From Hsuehochloa calcarea (Eukaryota; Streptophyta; Magnoliopsida; Poales; Poaceae), in assembly GCA_036346395.1 (NCBI GenBank), contig JAYEVG010000058.1, positions 151,750 to 215,749 of the forward strand: a DNA stretch of 64,000 nt, written 5' to 3'. Every line of letters begins with the position of its first letter. The first letter of the stretch is position 1. The translations under genes were made by a program, and so were the position numbers. Positions 1-11,830 of this stretch are shown here, piece by piece. Below the pieces are notes generated by a model. It worked only from the letters and a program-made list of their open reading frames with translations, did no database searches and was not told the origin of the DNA.

Positions 1-876
1 CTGACACGCTCCCCAATGAGGCTCGCTCTCAGTGATACCTATCTCCTATCAACAGCCTGACTGAGTGAAAGTTCGGTGATTTATCATCGGTGTAATGGAA
101 ATTCTTGGTGATCACTGTTCCATTTATCACCGAGCTGCATGTGTACCTGAACCGTTGCTATGTAGTGTCGGTTTGCTACTATGGAACATAGTACACAAAG
201 TCGGACTAGGTCATGCTTTCTGTTCAGAGGTTCACTGGTCTAACTGCCGTTTACTGGTTGGACTGGTGATTCATTAAGGCATAAAAGATGCCATACATCT
301 CATCACGACAGCAAGTAAAGCCTAGTGGCTAGTGGCTAGTAACGAGTTCCCAACGACCTATGTCCAGGTTTGACCCTCACCCCCGCCCAGTGATTCTAAA
401 TCTCGGTCGGGATTATTCTAATTCAAATTCAAAATTTTGATGGTTTCATCCTTAATTCAAATTCTATTTGATAAAATTTAGATGGTTTTTTTTCTGAAAA
501 TTTCGGTTACCGGCCGGTAGACCAATCACGGTTTGTTGGTTCAAAAGCGGTCCACTTAATCAGGTAGCAAAATCAGACCGGACCTAGCTCTGGTTCTGCT
601 TTTCCTTGTTAAACCGCTGGTTTGAACAGAGAAGCCGTGTTTCTAGACCATCACCGTTTCATGCGGTTTCTGGCGTTTCACGCTATCGTTATTCTGGGAA
701 TCTGGTCGTCTTAAATGGATAACGCTCATGGACAGGTTGTTGAAGCATTACCTGGCAGATCTTTGTCCATTCCCTTTTGTCAATGCTATGATTAATTTGC
801 CTCTCAGGTGTCTGGTCCTAGCCGGACACCCAGCCTATATCACCATCTTCGTCATTATAATATCTCAATGAGTCAT
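1..876. other. Unassigned non-coding sequence at left edge
   Basis: No convincing gene. A 60-residue open frame at 95-277 has no recognisable motif. The part around 420-480 is rich in AATTCAAATT words. The part around 500-640 has several CCGG/ACCGG words, as often seen in subterminal parts of DNA transposons, but I found no terminal repeat pair. It is probably decayed intergenic or transposon sequence flanking the reverse LTR that begins near 877. Confidence 0.4.
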
Positions 877-3057
877 TGTAGGCTCTTTCACATTCGTGAT
901 GATTACGGCGACATGGACCGCAGGGTGATTAAATCTAAACTTTTTATATCAGTCTCTAATCAGTAGCTAATATACACATTAGATTCAACGTTGATAACAA
1001 ATTTGAATCACGATTCAATATAAAAGTAATAACGAAGTATCAGCTTTGTAGGCTCTTTCACATTCGTGATGATTATGGTGACATGGACCGCAGGGTGATT
1101 AAATCCGAACTCTTTATGTGTAGAACCGTAAAGGCGACTAGAGGGGGGTGAATAAGCGTTTTTTTATTTTTGCCTTAATCAAATTCAACACGCACTTTTC
1201 TTATTTAGCTATGAAAGTTAAGAAGATCAGTAAATGCATGAGGAAGCCTTGTGCTGAATCCGATTATCCCCTTTAACCATAAGACTCAATAATGGAGAAT
1301 TGATCTCACTGGGCCGGTCGAACTGGTGTAGAGCTGGCGGTCTGATTGCCTGGCGATCTGACCGGCGATCAATTGGCGGTCTGACTGTCGGACGGTCTGA
1401 CCGGTAGTGAAAAATCGGTCGGACTGATTTAGTCCAGAGGCAATGCACAATGCCCAAATCCAAAACAAAAATTGGTCCAACTTTTGATTCAACCAATGAA
1501 ACTTGACCAAATTTGGAGCACACCTCCCTAAGGATATCTGAGACCTATTTCTAGCGACGATCGTCTAGATCCACTTCAAAGAATCGATCTCTTTAGGTTT
1601 TACCAAAGAAGTGTTCAAAACCTAGATATATGAAAATCTTGATCCAAAACTTGCTTGTGGAGATTGATGATCTAGATGATTCTAGGAGTATTCCCACACA
1701 TCATAGCAAGATAAAATCGGTCAAGAGACCAAGCATAAGCACCCGGATCAAGGAAGCACGAAAATCATCAAAAGAGAGAAGAAAGCATATGAGACTTCAT
1801 CCTTGAACAAACCTCCATAGATTGATTCAAGATGTTGCTTACAAAGCCACTCCCTCAAGGAGGATAAGAGCTCAATACAAGAGCATACACACAAAATTCC
1901 TCTCCTCTCCTCTCCAAACCCTAACCCTAACTAGGGTTTTTACAAATGAAGTGCTTGGGGGTTTTTTCCATCTCCTTCTTCTATTTATAGGGCGGCTAGG
2001 GTTTCTCTCATGGGCTCCTATTAAGGCCCAATACAAATGGGACCCACACACACACAAATCTGTTGAAGCAATCGCCTGCTTCACCACGTGTAGGTTGATC
2101 AGCAGCTCTCATCATGTCGGCAAGTCTCTCCCATCCGAATCCCATCGGAACCTCCGAAGCACTTGCACCGACCCCCGCACCGCTTGATCAAACCAGCTGC
2201 AACGAACTGCCCGTTCGAACCATCTTGTCCATTCTGCACCATGCTTGAGTCACACGACTTTACCCGGCATCCATGATCGTTCTGGACCTCAGCTCTCTAA
2301 GCTTAGTCCCGATCCTCCTCACCGTTGACGTCGTTGACCTGCAAACCACTTGTACAGCAATAGACAAAGAAATCATCTCCGGGAACAACTTCTTCACAAC
2401 TTGACCAACATTAGCTCAACAATGCAATGTGCAACAATAAAGCATTGAAACTCATGCATTAAACACAACAATGCCAAAATGGTCGAAGTCCAAGTGGAAG
2501 CCGGTCGGACTGCCCTACCATGCCAGTCGGACCGATTTCCCAGCGATCGGACCGATTACATAACGACGGTCGGACCGCCCCAAAAGACTTAGCCAAATTT
2601 CAACTTGAAAATCCGCAAGCTCTCTGGAATTTTCCAATTGATAGAACTTTTGACTGGGAGCTCCAAAAATTATGTGACCACATCCAGAAGACGCCCCTCT
2701 CATGCCTACACAACCTATTTTTGGCCTAACCCCAAACTCCATCATCAACTGTGGCCGGTCGGACCGGCAAGCATTACTGTCGGATCGCCACGGTACGTCG
2801 GCCGGCGGCGGCTTAGCGATCGGACCGCCAATGACCTAACAGCACTGAAGTTTTTCGAAAACGCGAGATTCGTCAAACCAACAACGTCATTGCCAATTGA
2901 CTCATCACTCTAAGATCATGCACATATCCCCACGATATCCACATTATGTATTTCTGTATCAGTTTCTGATCAGTAGCTAGTGTACACATTAGATTCAACG
3001 TTGATAACAAATTTGAATCACGATTCAATATAAAAGTAATAACGAAGTATCAGCTTT
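877..3057. repeat. 170-bp tandem duplication split by a solo LTR
   Basis: Unit 1 is 877-1046, starting TGTAGGCTCTTTCACATTC and ending CAGCTT. Unit 2 starts at 1047 with the same words, is interrupted at 1118 by the Sirevirus solo LTR, and resumes at 2949 to end at about 3057. The two copies are nearly identical apart from a few substitutions and a roughly 10-bp indel at the interruption point. The duplication therefore predates the solo LTR. Confidence 0.85.
1119..2943 (-). mobile_element. Solo LTR of a Sirevirus-type copia element, reverse
   Basis: Minus-strand LTR of 1825 bp, beginning TGTGGATATCG at 2943 and ending GGTTCTACA at 1119. It is flanked by the 5-bp direct repeat TTATG (1114-1118 and 2944-2948). 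It is clearly related to the LTRs at 19264-21175: it has the same ends, the same palindromic GGTCGGACCG-like words (1310-1430 and 2500-2830) and a reverse TATA box at about 1981-1989. No internal sequence remains, so it formed by LTR-LTR recombination. Reverse and forward frames within it, such as 1227-1523, are chance frames. Confidence 0.9.
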
Positions 3058-3850
3058 AAGGCCACTTATTACAATAAAGGTCGCATGACCTCAAATCTTA
3101 CAGCAGTGGAAACAACAAATGATAAACTTTGAGTGATGACCCATCAAATTGCCCACCGGCATTCTACTGGGGAACGTAGCCTAGTCCTCTAGGTGTCCTT
3201 TATCAAAGAAAGCCACATGTGAAGTAATCATAATCCTCCTTCGTGTCGTTGAATGCTTCTGAAATTTAATTTGAGTGTAGCACGTGAGTACATAAAGTAC
3301 TCCGCAAGTCTTATGAAAGATACATATGTATAGTTTTAGCAAATGGAGCTTATATGGTTCTTTTGCACAAAGTGATATTTTAAGTTTAAACATTTTACAT
3401 AAAGCACATTTGACAAACGTGGTTTCAATAAACAAATTAAATGATTCACTAATGAAGGTTCTAACCACCAGTCACTACTATCGAGGCTCTAGTCACCAAG
3501 GTTTAAATAGTAGGGCTCTAGCTGCCCAACTGGCTCTAGCTACTAAAACAATAATCCAAGAGTTTCAACTACTCCCGAATTCCCAAAATAATTCTTTGAA
3601 AACAAAACTAAAATCTACCATATGAAAACACACCTTGACCGTGGGCCTATTCAAATAGTTTTACACTCTGCAAAGGTTGTACAACTTAGCCCACACGAGA
3701 TAATCAGCTTATAATATCCGTCTGACACACTTTCGAATGTATGCGATGAAGTGATTATCACAATACCTTTACAATACCTTATCCTTACATTAGCTCGCCC
3801 GACTACTATCGACCCGGAGCTCACCGTTGTGGAGGGTAACCTACCCGAAC

Positions 3851-3985
3851 GTGGAGTTCATTTACCAACATATGGTGCAAGCTCCGATAGACATGGAAGT
3901 TCACTTACCATGCTGCACGACCCAAGATATGGAAGTACATTTACCATAACCTGAACATCTCAAGATATAGAAGTACATTTACCAT
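3851..3985. repeat. Short degenerate tandem repeat inside the reverse LTR
   Basis: Four copies of a roughly 19-bp core resembling ATGGAAGTACATTTACCAT start at about 3851, 3893, 3929 and 3967, spaced 36-42 bp apart. They lie inside the reverse gypsy LTR. Confidence 0.6.
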
Positions 3986-5798
3986 AATCAAGAAAACACC
4001 TATCACTACAGCATGCAAGCTGAATACTTGGACTCGGTAAATTAGTTGGCTTGGTCATTCCCATTTTAGAGATGTGATTGTATAGTAGTGCTTAGTTTCG
4101 ATAGGCACAAGCCCTAGTCTAAACAAGTTTTCCATCATTTATTTTATTTTCTAAACTACTTGCAATAAATATTTATATAAAAGGTAATAATAGTTTCCTC
4201 CCAATAAGTGACCATGACCGACAATGCATGTCTAAGTAATTCTACTATTTTAACTATTCCAGCAATATTGTAATCAATATCGTGGATTTGCTATGCTAGG
4301 GTGACAATGGATCATGGATGACAACTTCAAATGACGGTAATATCAATTTAGGATTAGCTAACAACCTATGATTTGAACTTACCATTTTATGTAAGTAGCA
4401 ATGCATAATCATTTTCAAACATAAAATAGATTTTGAAAAACATAGGCATAATATGATCAAAGGAGACTTGCCTTCACCGAAGGTTGAGGCCACTGCGTCC
4501 GGTTGGTCCAAATTGACTTCGGCGGCGTCAGACTCTACACGCGCGAAACGAGACAAATAAATAACAGAAAAAAATCCAAAAATTATAAAATTAGTACTAT
4601 TAGATAGATATTTAATTTATATGAATCTATATATGAACAAGAATCGACGGAATCGAAGTTCGTATGAAGGAGAACGGGCGTCCGGAAGTTTGTCGGAAAA
4701 GGAAAATATTGAAAATTGGGAAGGAATGAAATATTCTAGGGAATATTCTATTTCAAAGTTAACAAAATAATTCAACCAGCTTACATATGAGCCCCAATTG
4801 CTAGTGAGACAACAAAGAGAAAGAAAGAAAAGAAGAAAGACAATGACATGTGGGGCCATAGTGTCATTGACTCAAAGAGTAAATCACAGAGAGCACCAAA
4901 ACAGAGCAGAACAGAGGAGTACTGGGTGGCTCGGGAGCGATGGCAGCGATAGGCGGCACGACGGCGGGCGGCAACCACAAAAATAGAACCCCGACGAGGT
5001 GACAGTCCAAGGGTGGTGGCGGTGGCGCCGGAGGAGCACCGAGGCTATGGCAGCACTAGAGGAGCACCGAGGCAACGGCGGCGGTGCAGCGGCAAAGGCG
5101 GCATGAGCACCAGCTCGGAGGCAGCAAAGGGAAGCGGCTGGGCCACTCGAGGAGGCTCAGGGGTAGCCGAGGCAGCGCAACAACGGTGACTGGTGGCGAG
5201 GAGAAGGTAGCGGCGCCAGCAGCTCTCCATGGTGAGGAATCGGCCGAATCAATGTGAGGGATGGGTGGAGAATCACTGGGAAAATGTTGTGACACAGTCC
5301 AATCGACGAAAAACTCATCAGAGAAGGAGATCGAGCGACGGAGGGGATTTCGGCCTAGAGGAAGAAAGCGATGAAATTTCGACGATGTGCTGCGGCAAAA
5401 GCAAAATTGATTTGAGGGGAAAAGTTCATGGAGCTCGGGAACACGATGTGACGTGGTTAGTACATCAAGAAGCTCACCGGAACGACGGGAGCATAAAGCG
5501 AGGTAGTGTGGTCGTCGGGGAAGAAGCTCTCTCGGTGGCGACGATACTCCGAGGATGCTGGGGGTTGGAGGGGTGCGAAGGGGATGGACGAGAGTCACGG
5601 TGTGCAATTGATAGACTCGGGCGATGAGTGGACAAATTCAAATTACTAAAATTGGATTTGGATTTGGAGACAAGATTTGAATTTGAATTTCGGACTTGAA
5701 TTTAAATAATTGCATAAACTCCAAAAGAAATCCAACATTATTAAAATAATTATTTTGAAATAAATTTTTTAAAATAACCAAAATCTATGATGTTACAC

Positions 5799-6757
5799 CC
5801 TTGAACGTCAATCACGCAGGAACCAGAAGCAACGACGTCTCGATCGTCCCTCCGTTATATCTAGAACCCTCCGTTTATGTTTGTGCATGTTGATGCTAAA
5901 GTTTGGTGGAATATTTGAGGTGAACCTACGTTCAGCTTTGATGAGCACTGACTATGATTGATTTGTCAAGGCGTGGCGCCCTGGTTTGCCAAGCAAAATT
6001 CCTGCTGATCTGCACTTTCCTAACCTTCATTGTAATCATGGTGATGTAATGCTCTGGCCTGATTCTATTCCGGCCTGATGTATATGCACCAACGGCTTTT
6101 TGGGTGCATCGATGTGAATGCACTTCTAATTTGCATCGAAGACATCTAACGTATTGGTCCGTAACGCATATTTATATCTAAAAGATTATAACCCTACGTT
6201 GGATCAGTTTTTTTCTTTTAAAAAAATCTTACATTATATTCCAACATGCACGATATAAAAAACGAAAACGAAGTAGCTGCTAATATTTATGGACCCAGAA
6301 AGACGTGTTCACAGCGGGAAGCTGCTGGCTTCGCAAGCAAGCTCGAGGTTGTTTGTATGATCCTGGAGAGGTAACGCACGAGATTGTTTTCGCGCAGCGT
6401 CGGTGGCATCTGGAATTGCTGCACACTTGAGAAGGAAACCACAGCAGCGGCACATCAAATCGGTATTAGGTCAGGATTTGACACGAGTAGCCATCGCTCG
6501 TACTATTGCCCAGTCGATAGGCCAACGCCAGTAATGGCAGGTACTTTAAGGGGCAGCAAGCTAAGAGCGCGGCCTCTCCAGGCGTGTGGTGGGACTACTG
6601 GTTAAATAAACTTTATACGCACGAATTTCCAACTCCGTGAGCTCATCAGCCCCTGTGCCTAGAAATCCTTCGTAGTATCAATGTTCCAGCAAGCAGCGAG
6701 CACAAAGCAGAAAGACCGTAATCATTACCACGTACTAAGATGCCAACAACAAAGATT
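5799..6757. other. Unassigned intergenic sequence
   Basis: Between the old reverse LTR and the copia relic I see no supported gene. Open frames at 5932-6123 (minus) and 6384-6605 (plus, 73 residues) have no recognisable domain and no neighbours that support them. A short inverted pair, GTGCATTCACATCGATGCACC-like (about 6100-6125), is present but not diagnostic. Confidence 0.4.
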
Positions 6758-6991
6758 ACTGATACTAAATGAATTTGAGTACGACACTAATTGAATTTTC
6801 TACTTTAATTTATAGTTCTAGTCCCACACGAGTACATCCATGTAGTTCATAAAGAAGAGAAAAATCTTCATTGTAAACATATCTTTATATAGTACTATTA
6901 ACTTTGTGCGTATGTGGTTTTTCCATAAAAAAGTTTTCATGTAAACTTTGTATCCCCTGTTTCTGTTTTTCTATGCATTATCTATAATAAG

Positions 6992-7002
6992 TGGTATCGA
7001 GC
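6992..7002 (+). other. Degenerate primer binding site of the copia relic
   Basis: TGGTATCGAGC follows the left LTR end. It matches the tRNA-iMet-complementary TGGTATCAGAGC with one base missing. Confidence 0.7.
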
Positions 7003-7481
7003 ATATGAGATTCAAGGAATGATTCTTCTCGCATCTTGTGAGTTGCAATCTGAATCAACCGTCTCCGCGTCGAAGACAAGGAGCAGCTGTTTCTCCGTGC
7101 GGAAAAAAAGCAGAAAGTGCAGCAGGCAGATCACGAGGTGAGCAAAGCAACAACAACATTGATTGCTAGAAAAAGGAAAATCAACACATCAGCATTGATT
7201 GCAAAGAAAAAGCGTCCAAGCAGAGAAGCATTGATTGCAAAAATATATATTAAATCCAAAAAAGCAGGCAGAGATTCCATCGGTTGGCTTTAGTTTTTTT
7301 AATTCATTCCAAATGAAATTGATATGTACATATACCAAGCAATTTGCTAAGCGCGCATAAGCAAGTGTACCAACAACTCAGGTCTTCATTGCTTCACATA
7401 CATAGAAGTGTACCCAAGATTCCATGTATTCTTTGCTAGGTACACACAAATTTGCACCAATAAATTTGAGATTTCTTCTGC

Positions 7482-7985
7482 ATGGCGACTTTGAAGTATG
7501 ATCTTCCACTACAGGATCGAGACACAAGGTTTTCTCTATGACAAGTCAAGATATAAGATGTTCTTGCACAACTCGATTTGGATGATACTTTATTGTGGAT
7601 CGACAAGATGTTCACTTCATGGTCTCTTGAGGAGAAACAAAGAAAATATCGTAAGGCATTATCTCATATTCAACTTCATCTATCAAATAACATCCTACAG
7701 GAGGTTTTGAAGGACAAGACCGCCGCATCATTGTGGTTGAAATTGGAGCATATTTACATGACCAAAGATCTGCCGGTAAGATACATTTAATGCGAAGCTG
7801 ATGGTGGAAGGCGTGTCATTATTGAACCACCTAACAGCGCTTAAAGAAGTAATATCGGATCTTGAGTCTATGGAGGTAAAATATAATGATGAAGATTTGG
7901 GATCTCGAGTCCATGGATGTAAAATATGATAATGAAGTCTATGAAGCACTGCACGCGAAGAAAAAGATGAAACTCATGGTTCCGA
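7482..7985 (+). pseudogene. Copia gag remnant (UBN2-type)
   Basis: The first ATG (7482) opens MATLKYDLPLQDRDTRF, a typical copia gag start. After a frame change, the frame from 7578 carries WSLEEKQRKYRKALSHIQLH and a segment like LWLKLEHIYMTKDL, the alpha-helical capsid (UBN2) signature of copia Gag. Several stops and shifts interrupt it. No intact zinc knuckle follows; the region 7990-8290 holds lysine-rich fragments only. It would have formed the capsid but cannot make a full protein now. Confidence 0.7.
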
Positions 7986-8299
7986 ATTAAAGTTCCAATT
8001 CACATACAAAACGTCTGGTTGTCCATTGCAAACAACAGGAGAGGATTTCAAACTGCGATCCAAGAGGGGAAAAAACTCGAGCAGAAATTACAATGGCAGA
8101 TTGAAATCTAGAAGCGAGTATAAGTTATACAAGTATTACAAGAAAGATGAACACGACATGTCTTAGTGCTAATGGGTAAACAAAAAGGAGAAAAAAACTA
8201 ATAATTTCAAGAAGGATCAACAAGAGTATGATACTAAATCCACCATTGTTATTAAGCAAGATTATGATGGAGATGTTCTCGTTACCTTTACTAGTAATT

Positions 8300-9715
8300 C
8301 TAAAACCGGTGATGAGTGGATTCTTGATATGGCTTGCACTTTCGACATGAGTCCGAACCGAGATTGGTTCGTAAATTATAAAGGTACATCAAGTAGTTCT
8401 GTATTGATGGGTGACAATTTACCATGCAAGATTGCATACATTGATTCTATCCAGATCAAGATGTTTAATGGCATCATCAGAACTTTGTCAGATGTTTGAC
8501 AAATTTCGGGTTTAAAGAGAAATCTTATCGCGCTGAATACTCTTGATGTTAAAGGGTACAAGTATTTAGGTAGAGATGGAGTTCTGAAGATCTCCAAATG
8601 TGTTCTTATTGTGTTGAAATATGATATGAAAGTTGTCAACATATATCATCTACAAGGTGCTAACAATTTCAGGTAATATTGTTGTTGCCTTAAATAAATT
8701 ATCCGATTACAAATGCCACTAATCTTTAGCATATGTGTTTGAGGCATATGAGTGAAATTGACATGATAGAGTTATTCAAAAGAGAACCCCTTAATGGACA
8801 AAGCATCAACAAAATTGAAGTTTAGTGAACATTATGTCTTCGGTAAGCAAAAGAGGGTGAAGTTTACCACAATAATTCACTATACAAAAGACATATTAGA
8901 TTATGTTCACTCTGAATTGTGGGGAGAATCATGTGTTCCATCCCTTGGAGGTGTTGGCTATATGTTGATCATCATTGATGATTATTCAGAAAGAATTTGA
9001 TCATATTTCTTGAAGCACAAATTGGATGTGTTTAAGATATTTAAGGAATGAAAGATTATGATTGAAAATTAAACTGGCAAGCATGTTAAGAAGATATGTA
9101 CTAATAATGGCTTGGAGTTCTGTTTTGGAGAATTTGAAGCTTTATGCAGATAAGAAGGCATTCTGAGGCATTACACTGTCCTAGGTACCCCTTACCAAAA
9201 TAGTGTGGTCGAACGCATGAATAGAACCATTATCAAGAAGGTATGTTGCATGTTATCTAACTCCGGCTTATCTAGGTGTTATTGGGTTGAAGTCACATCC
9301 ATTGCTTGTTATTTAATCAACTGGTTACCCAACCTGTCAATTGATAAGAAGACTCCAATTGAGATATGGTCTAGTTCTCCAGCAGATTATTCCAATTTGA
9401 GAACATTTAGCTGTTCTGCTTAAGCTCATTTTAACAATGGTAAATTGAAGCCTAAATCAGCTAAGAGCAATTTTCTCGGTTATAAACCTAGTGTGAAAGG
9501 ATATAACTTGTGGAATCCTAAAACTAGAAAGATAGTTATTAACAGAAGTGTTACTCTGATGAATCTACTATGTTGCAAGATAAATCATCTATTGATGTTC
9601 CTGTTGAGAAGCTACAGAGAAACTGAAAAGAAAAATATACATGATGTTCCTGTTGTCTTTCAACCACCACAACGTTCCATTGCAGCCAACAGACCTAAAA
9701 GGAATATTTAAGCTC
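8300..9715 (+). pseudogene. Copia protease-integrase remnant
   Basis: Around 8311 a segment reads EWILDMACTFDMSPN, a decayed version of the copia protease motif W-x-DSGCT-H. Integrase follows. The frame at 8794-9000 contains LDYVHSELWGE and a segment with MLIIIDDYSERI (core with D), and 9205-9423 contains VERMNRTI with a segment like YWVEVTSIACYLINWLPN. The last integrase block ends at about 9711. Each block sits in a separate frame with stops (for example 8998 and 9421), so this is a pseudogene. Confidence 0.75.
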
Positions 9716-9772
9716 CCAAGAGATTTATTGCAGAAGTTGATGCTGTTGCTTATGCTTTGAATGTGGCAGAAT

Positions 9773-9877
9773 AAATCTCTTTATGATATGAAGAATTATG
9801 CTTGCAAGTTGAAGAAATCTCTTTACGGTATGAAGAATTATGCTTGCAAGTTGAAGAAATCTCTTTATGGTATGAAG
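9773..9877 (+). repeat. 42-bp in-frame triplication within reverse transcriptase remnant
   Basis: A 42-bp unit starts at 9773, 9815 and 9857 (third copy partial). In one frame each unit reads KSLYGMKNYACKLK, which contains the conserved RT words KLKKSLYGLKQ. The third copy runs into a segment reading SPR-WW-KRFD. The upstream half of the reverse transcriptase is missing, so the duplication sits next to an internal deletion. Confidence 0.8.
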
Positions 9878-9939
9878 TAATCACCTAGATAGTGGTGGTA
9901 CAAGAGATTTGATTGTTAATGATTCAGTTTTTTATTTGC

Positions 9940-10895
9940 TCCTATTGTTGATGGTATGTTGATTGCTGCAAAAGACAATGTAGAATTTTCAAAGTTGAAG
10001 GTACAACTGAGCAATGAATTTAAGATGAAGGATCTCGGTGCAGCAAAGAAGATTCTTGGTATAAAAATTACCAGAGATAAACAGTTTGAAAAATTATACC
10101 TAAGTCAAAAGATATATATTGATAAAGTTCATCGTTATTTCAACACGCATAAGACCAAATCGGTGAATAATCCATTAGATGTACATTTCAAACTTTCTAG
10201 AACAGCATGTCCACAGTCAAATGGTAAACTTTAGTGCATGTTTAGAGTTCCATATGCTAGTGTAATTGGTTCACTTATGTATGTCATGGTATGTTCATGT
10301 TCCAATTTATCTCAATCATTGAGTGTTGTTAGTAGATACATGGTTAATACTAGCAAATAGCATTGCAAATCAGTTCAATAGATTTTTATATACTTGTGGA
10401 GCACATCTGATACTTATTTATAGATTGAGAAGATTAAAGATGAAATCGTTGGTTATATGGACTCAGATTTTGCTAGAGATTTGGATAAGAGAAGATATCT
10501 TACTAGTTATATGTTTACTGTTAGAGGATGTGCAGTTAGTTCGAAAGCAAGCCTACACGCTATTGTTGTCTTGTCCACCACAGAAGCGGGTATATGGCAA
10601 TTTCTGAAGCTTATAAAAGAAATTGTTTTGCTAAGAGATTTGTTTACTAAGCTTTGTAAAAGTACATCGTGTACTACAATATTTCATGACAGTCAAGTCA
10701 AAACGCTATTTGCCTTACGAAGTATCGGATGTTTTATGAGAGAACGAAATATATTGACACCAGATACCATTGCATTCAATGTGTCATTGCTCAAGGTAAC
10801 ATTAAAGTCAGTAAGATAAGTATTCATAATAATTCAGCTGATACGATGACAAAGCCAGTTCATACCAATTTAAATTTTGCTCAGACTTAGTTGAT
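9940..10895 (+). pseudogene. Copia reverse transcriptase C-terminus and RNase H remnant
   Basis: The frame from 9956 reads MLIAAKDN, the tail of the (Y)VDDMLI active-site region with the first Asp preceded by a changed context (IVDGMLIAAK). It continues through LSNEFKMKDLGAAKKILGI to 10234. RNase H follows in another frame, with YMDSDFARDLDKRRYLTSY (about 10455) and STTEAGIWQ (about 10577). The closing motif, as in copia ADxxTK, reads NSADTMTKPV at about 10835. Stops and frame changes make it non-functional. Confidence 0.75.
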
Positions 10896-11262
10896 ATCAT
10901 TCAGTAGTCCTATGGACGTTCAGCACATAAGGTGCTCATGGTAATATGTTTCGAAGAGATTACGTTTTGTTTTAGATACAGGAAGAATTTATCTCAAGGT
11001 GGAGTTTATTGAGTTCGAGTGCGATACAAATTTTGTTTTATACTCTAACTCATAGCTCTACTGCTACACGGGCGGGGTCTTTCATGTACTATTGTAAATA
11101 TATCAACGTAGTTCATATGGAAGAGCAGCAACAACTTTATTGTAAAATCTTCTCGTATAATGATATTGTTTTCATGCACCCATGATTTTTCCCGGAGTTC
11201 AAATGATTTTTCACGCAAAATTTATCTCATTTTCTTAATTTTTGTGCCTTTTTTTTACGACA

Positions 11263-11764
11263 AAGATAATCGGAGTTAGACATTGCTAATTTAGGACCCT
11301 CAATATAGTGAATATTCAGTCTTCTCTCTCTCGGCACCTCTCCTTTTTCCCGTCATCGCAGGGGTGACGGTGTTTTCAGCCCATCTTATTAATTTAAGGA
11401 AAAGAAAGGGAAGTATTCGGCTGAGGATGCTTTCGTTGAAGGGACATGGGGCGTTCGGTGGCAGGCCGGCTTCATGGTGCGTAATTATGCGTAGGGACTG
11501 GCCATCGGGATCGTGCTGATTTAAGGTGGAGGGTCCACGTGGCTGCTAAGGTTTGGTGTTTAGGGTAATCCACTCCATCCAGAGCGTCATGGTGCGTAAT
11601 TATGCGTCTGCGCGTGCTCCTAAAGTTAAAAAGGCAGGGCTTCCACAGTTTCCCATCTCTGTCTCTCTCTCTCTCTCTTCTTGCTCCTCTTCCTTATCTC
11701 CTCCCGGCCTCTTCTTGGCTTTTGCTCCGCACTAACAAAGGGGTGCCAAACCATTGGAACATCC
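11263..11764 (+). promoter_or_regulatory. Upstream region and CT-rich leader of the HIPP gene
   Basis: The 502 bp before the predicted start codon contain a CT-rich stretch (about 11656-11700), typical of grass 5' leaders. The 20-base word TCATGGTGCGTAATTATGCG is repeated at 11472 and 11587, with a shortened copy (GGCTTCATGGTGCGTAA) inside intron 1 at about 12107. No clear TATA box was found. The transcript start cannot be fixed from sequence alone. Confidence 0.45.
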
Positions 11765-11793
11765 ATGGCAGAAAAGGTAAGAATTAAGATCAC

Positions 11794-11830
<37 letters not shown>

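Larger units (their letters stand above)
877..5798 (-). mobile_element. Old Ty3/gypsy-type LTR, reverse orientation, interrupted
   Basis: Read on the minus strand, this begins TGTAACATC near 5798 and ends GAGCCTACA at 877. Several blocks match the forward gypsy LTR at 15201-18631 in the same order: the TTCATACGAACTTCGATTCC block (rev. of about 4650, fwd. 16931), the GTTGTACAACCTTTGCAGAG block (rev. of about 3680, fwd. 17936) and the ACTAGCTACTGATCA block (rev. of about 2975, fwd. 18563). Without the Sirevirus solo LTR inside it, the length is about 3.1 kb, close to the 3.4 kb of the forward copy. No PBS or matching target duplication is visible, so it is an old solo LTR or fragment. The reverse-strand frames at 5056-5607 and 4296-4556 lie inside it and are not supported as genes. 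Confidence 0.6.
6758..11262 (+). mobile_element. Decayed Ty1/copia retrotransposon
   Basis: Order is LTR, PBS, gag, protease, integrase, partial reverse transcriptase, RNase H, purine tract, LTR. The left LTR (about 6758-6990) and right LTR (about 11003-11262) can be aligned by eye through the shared words GAGT(A/T)CGA, CTAGTCCCACACG / CTACTGCTACACG and GTAGTTCATA, but they are strongly diverged. A PPT-like AAGGTGGAGT lies at about 10994. Frames are broken by many stops and shifts, so the element is dead. LTR ends are approximate and no TSD could be set. Confidence 0.75.

Noticed and set aside
480..640. ACCGG-rich segment considered as a CACTA subterminal region
   Set aside because: No CACTA end, no 3-bp target duplication and no second end found.
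1227..1523. Overlapping minus-strand frames of 98 and 74 residues
   Set aside because: Both are inside the solo LTR and are made by its palindrome-rich repeats.
5056..5607. 183-residue minus-strand frame
   Set aside because: It lies inside the old reverse gypsy LTR, in a GC-rich part open in several frames, with no domain.
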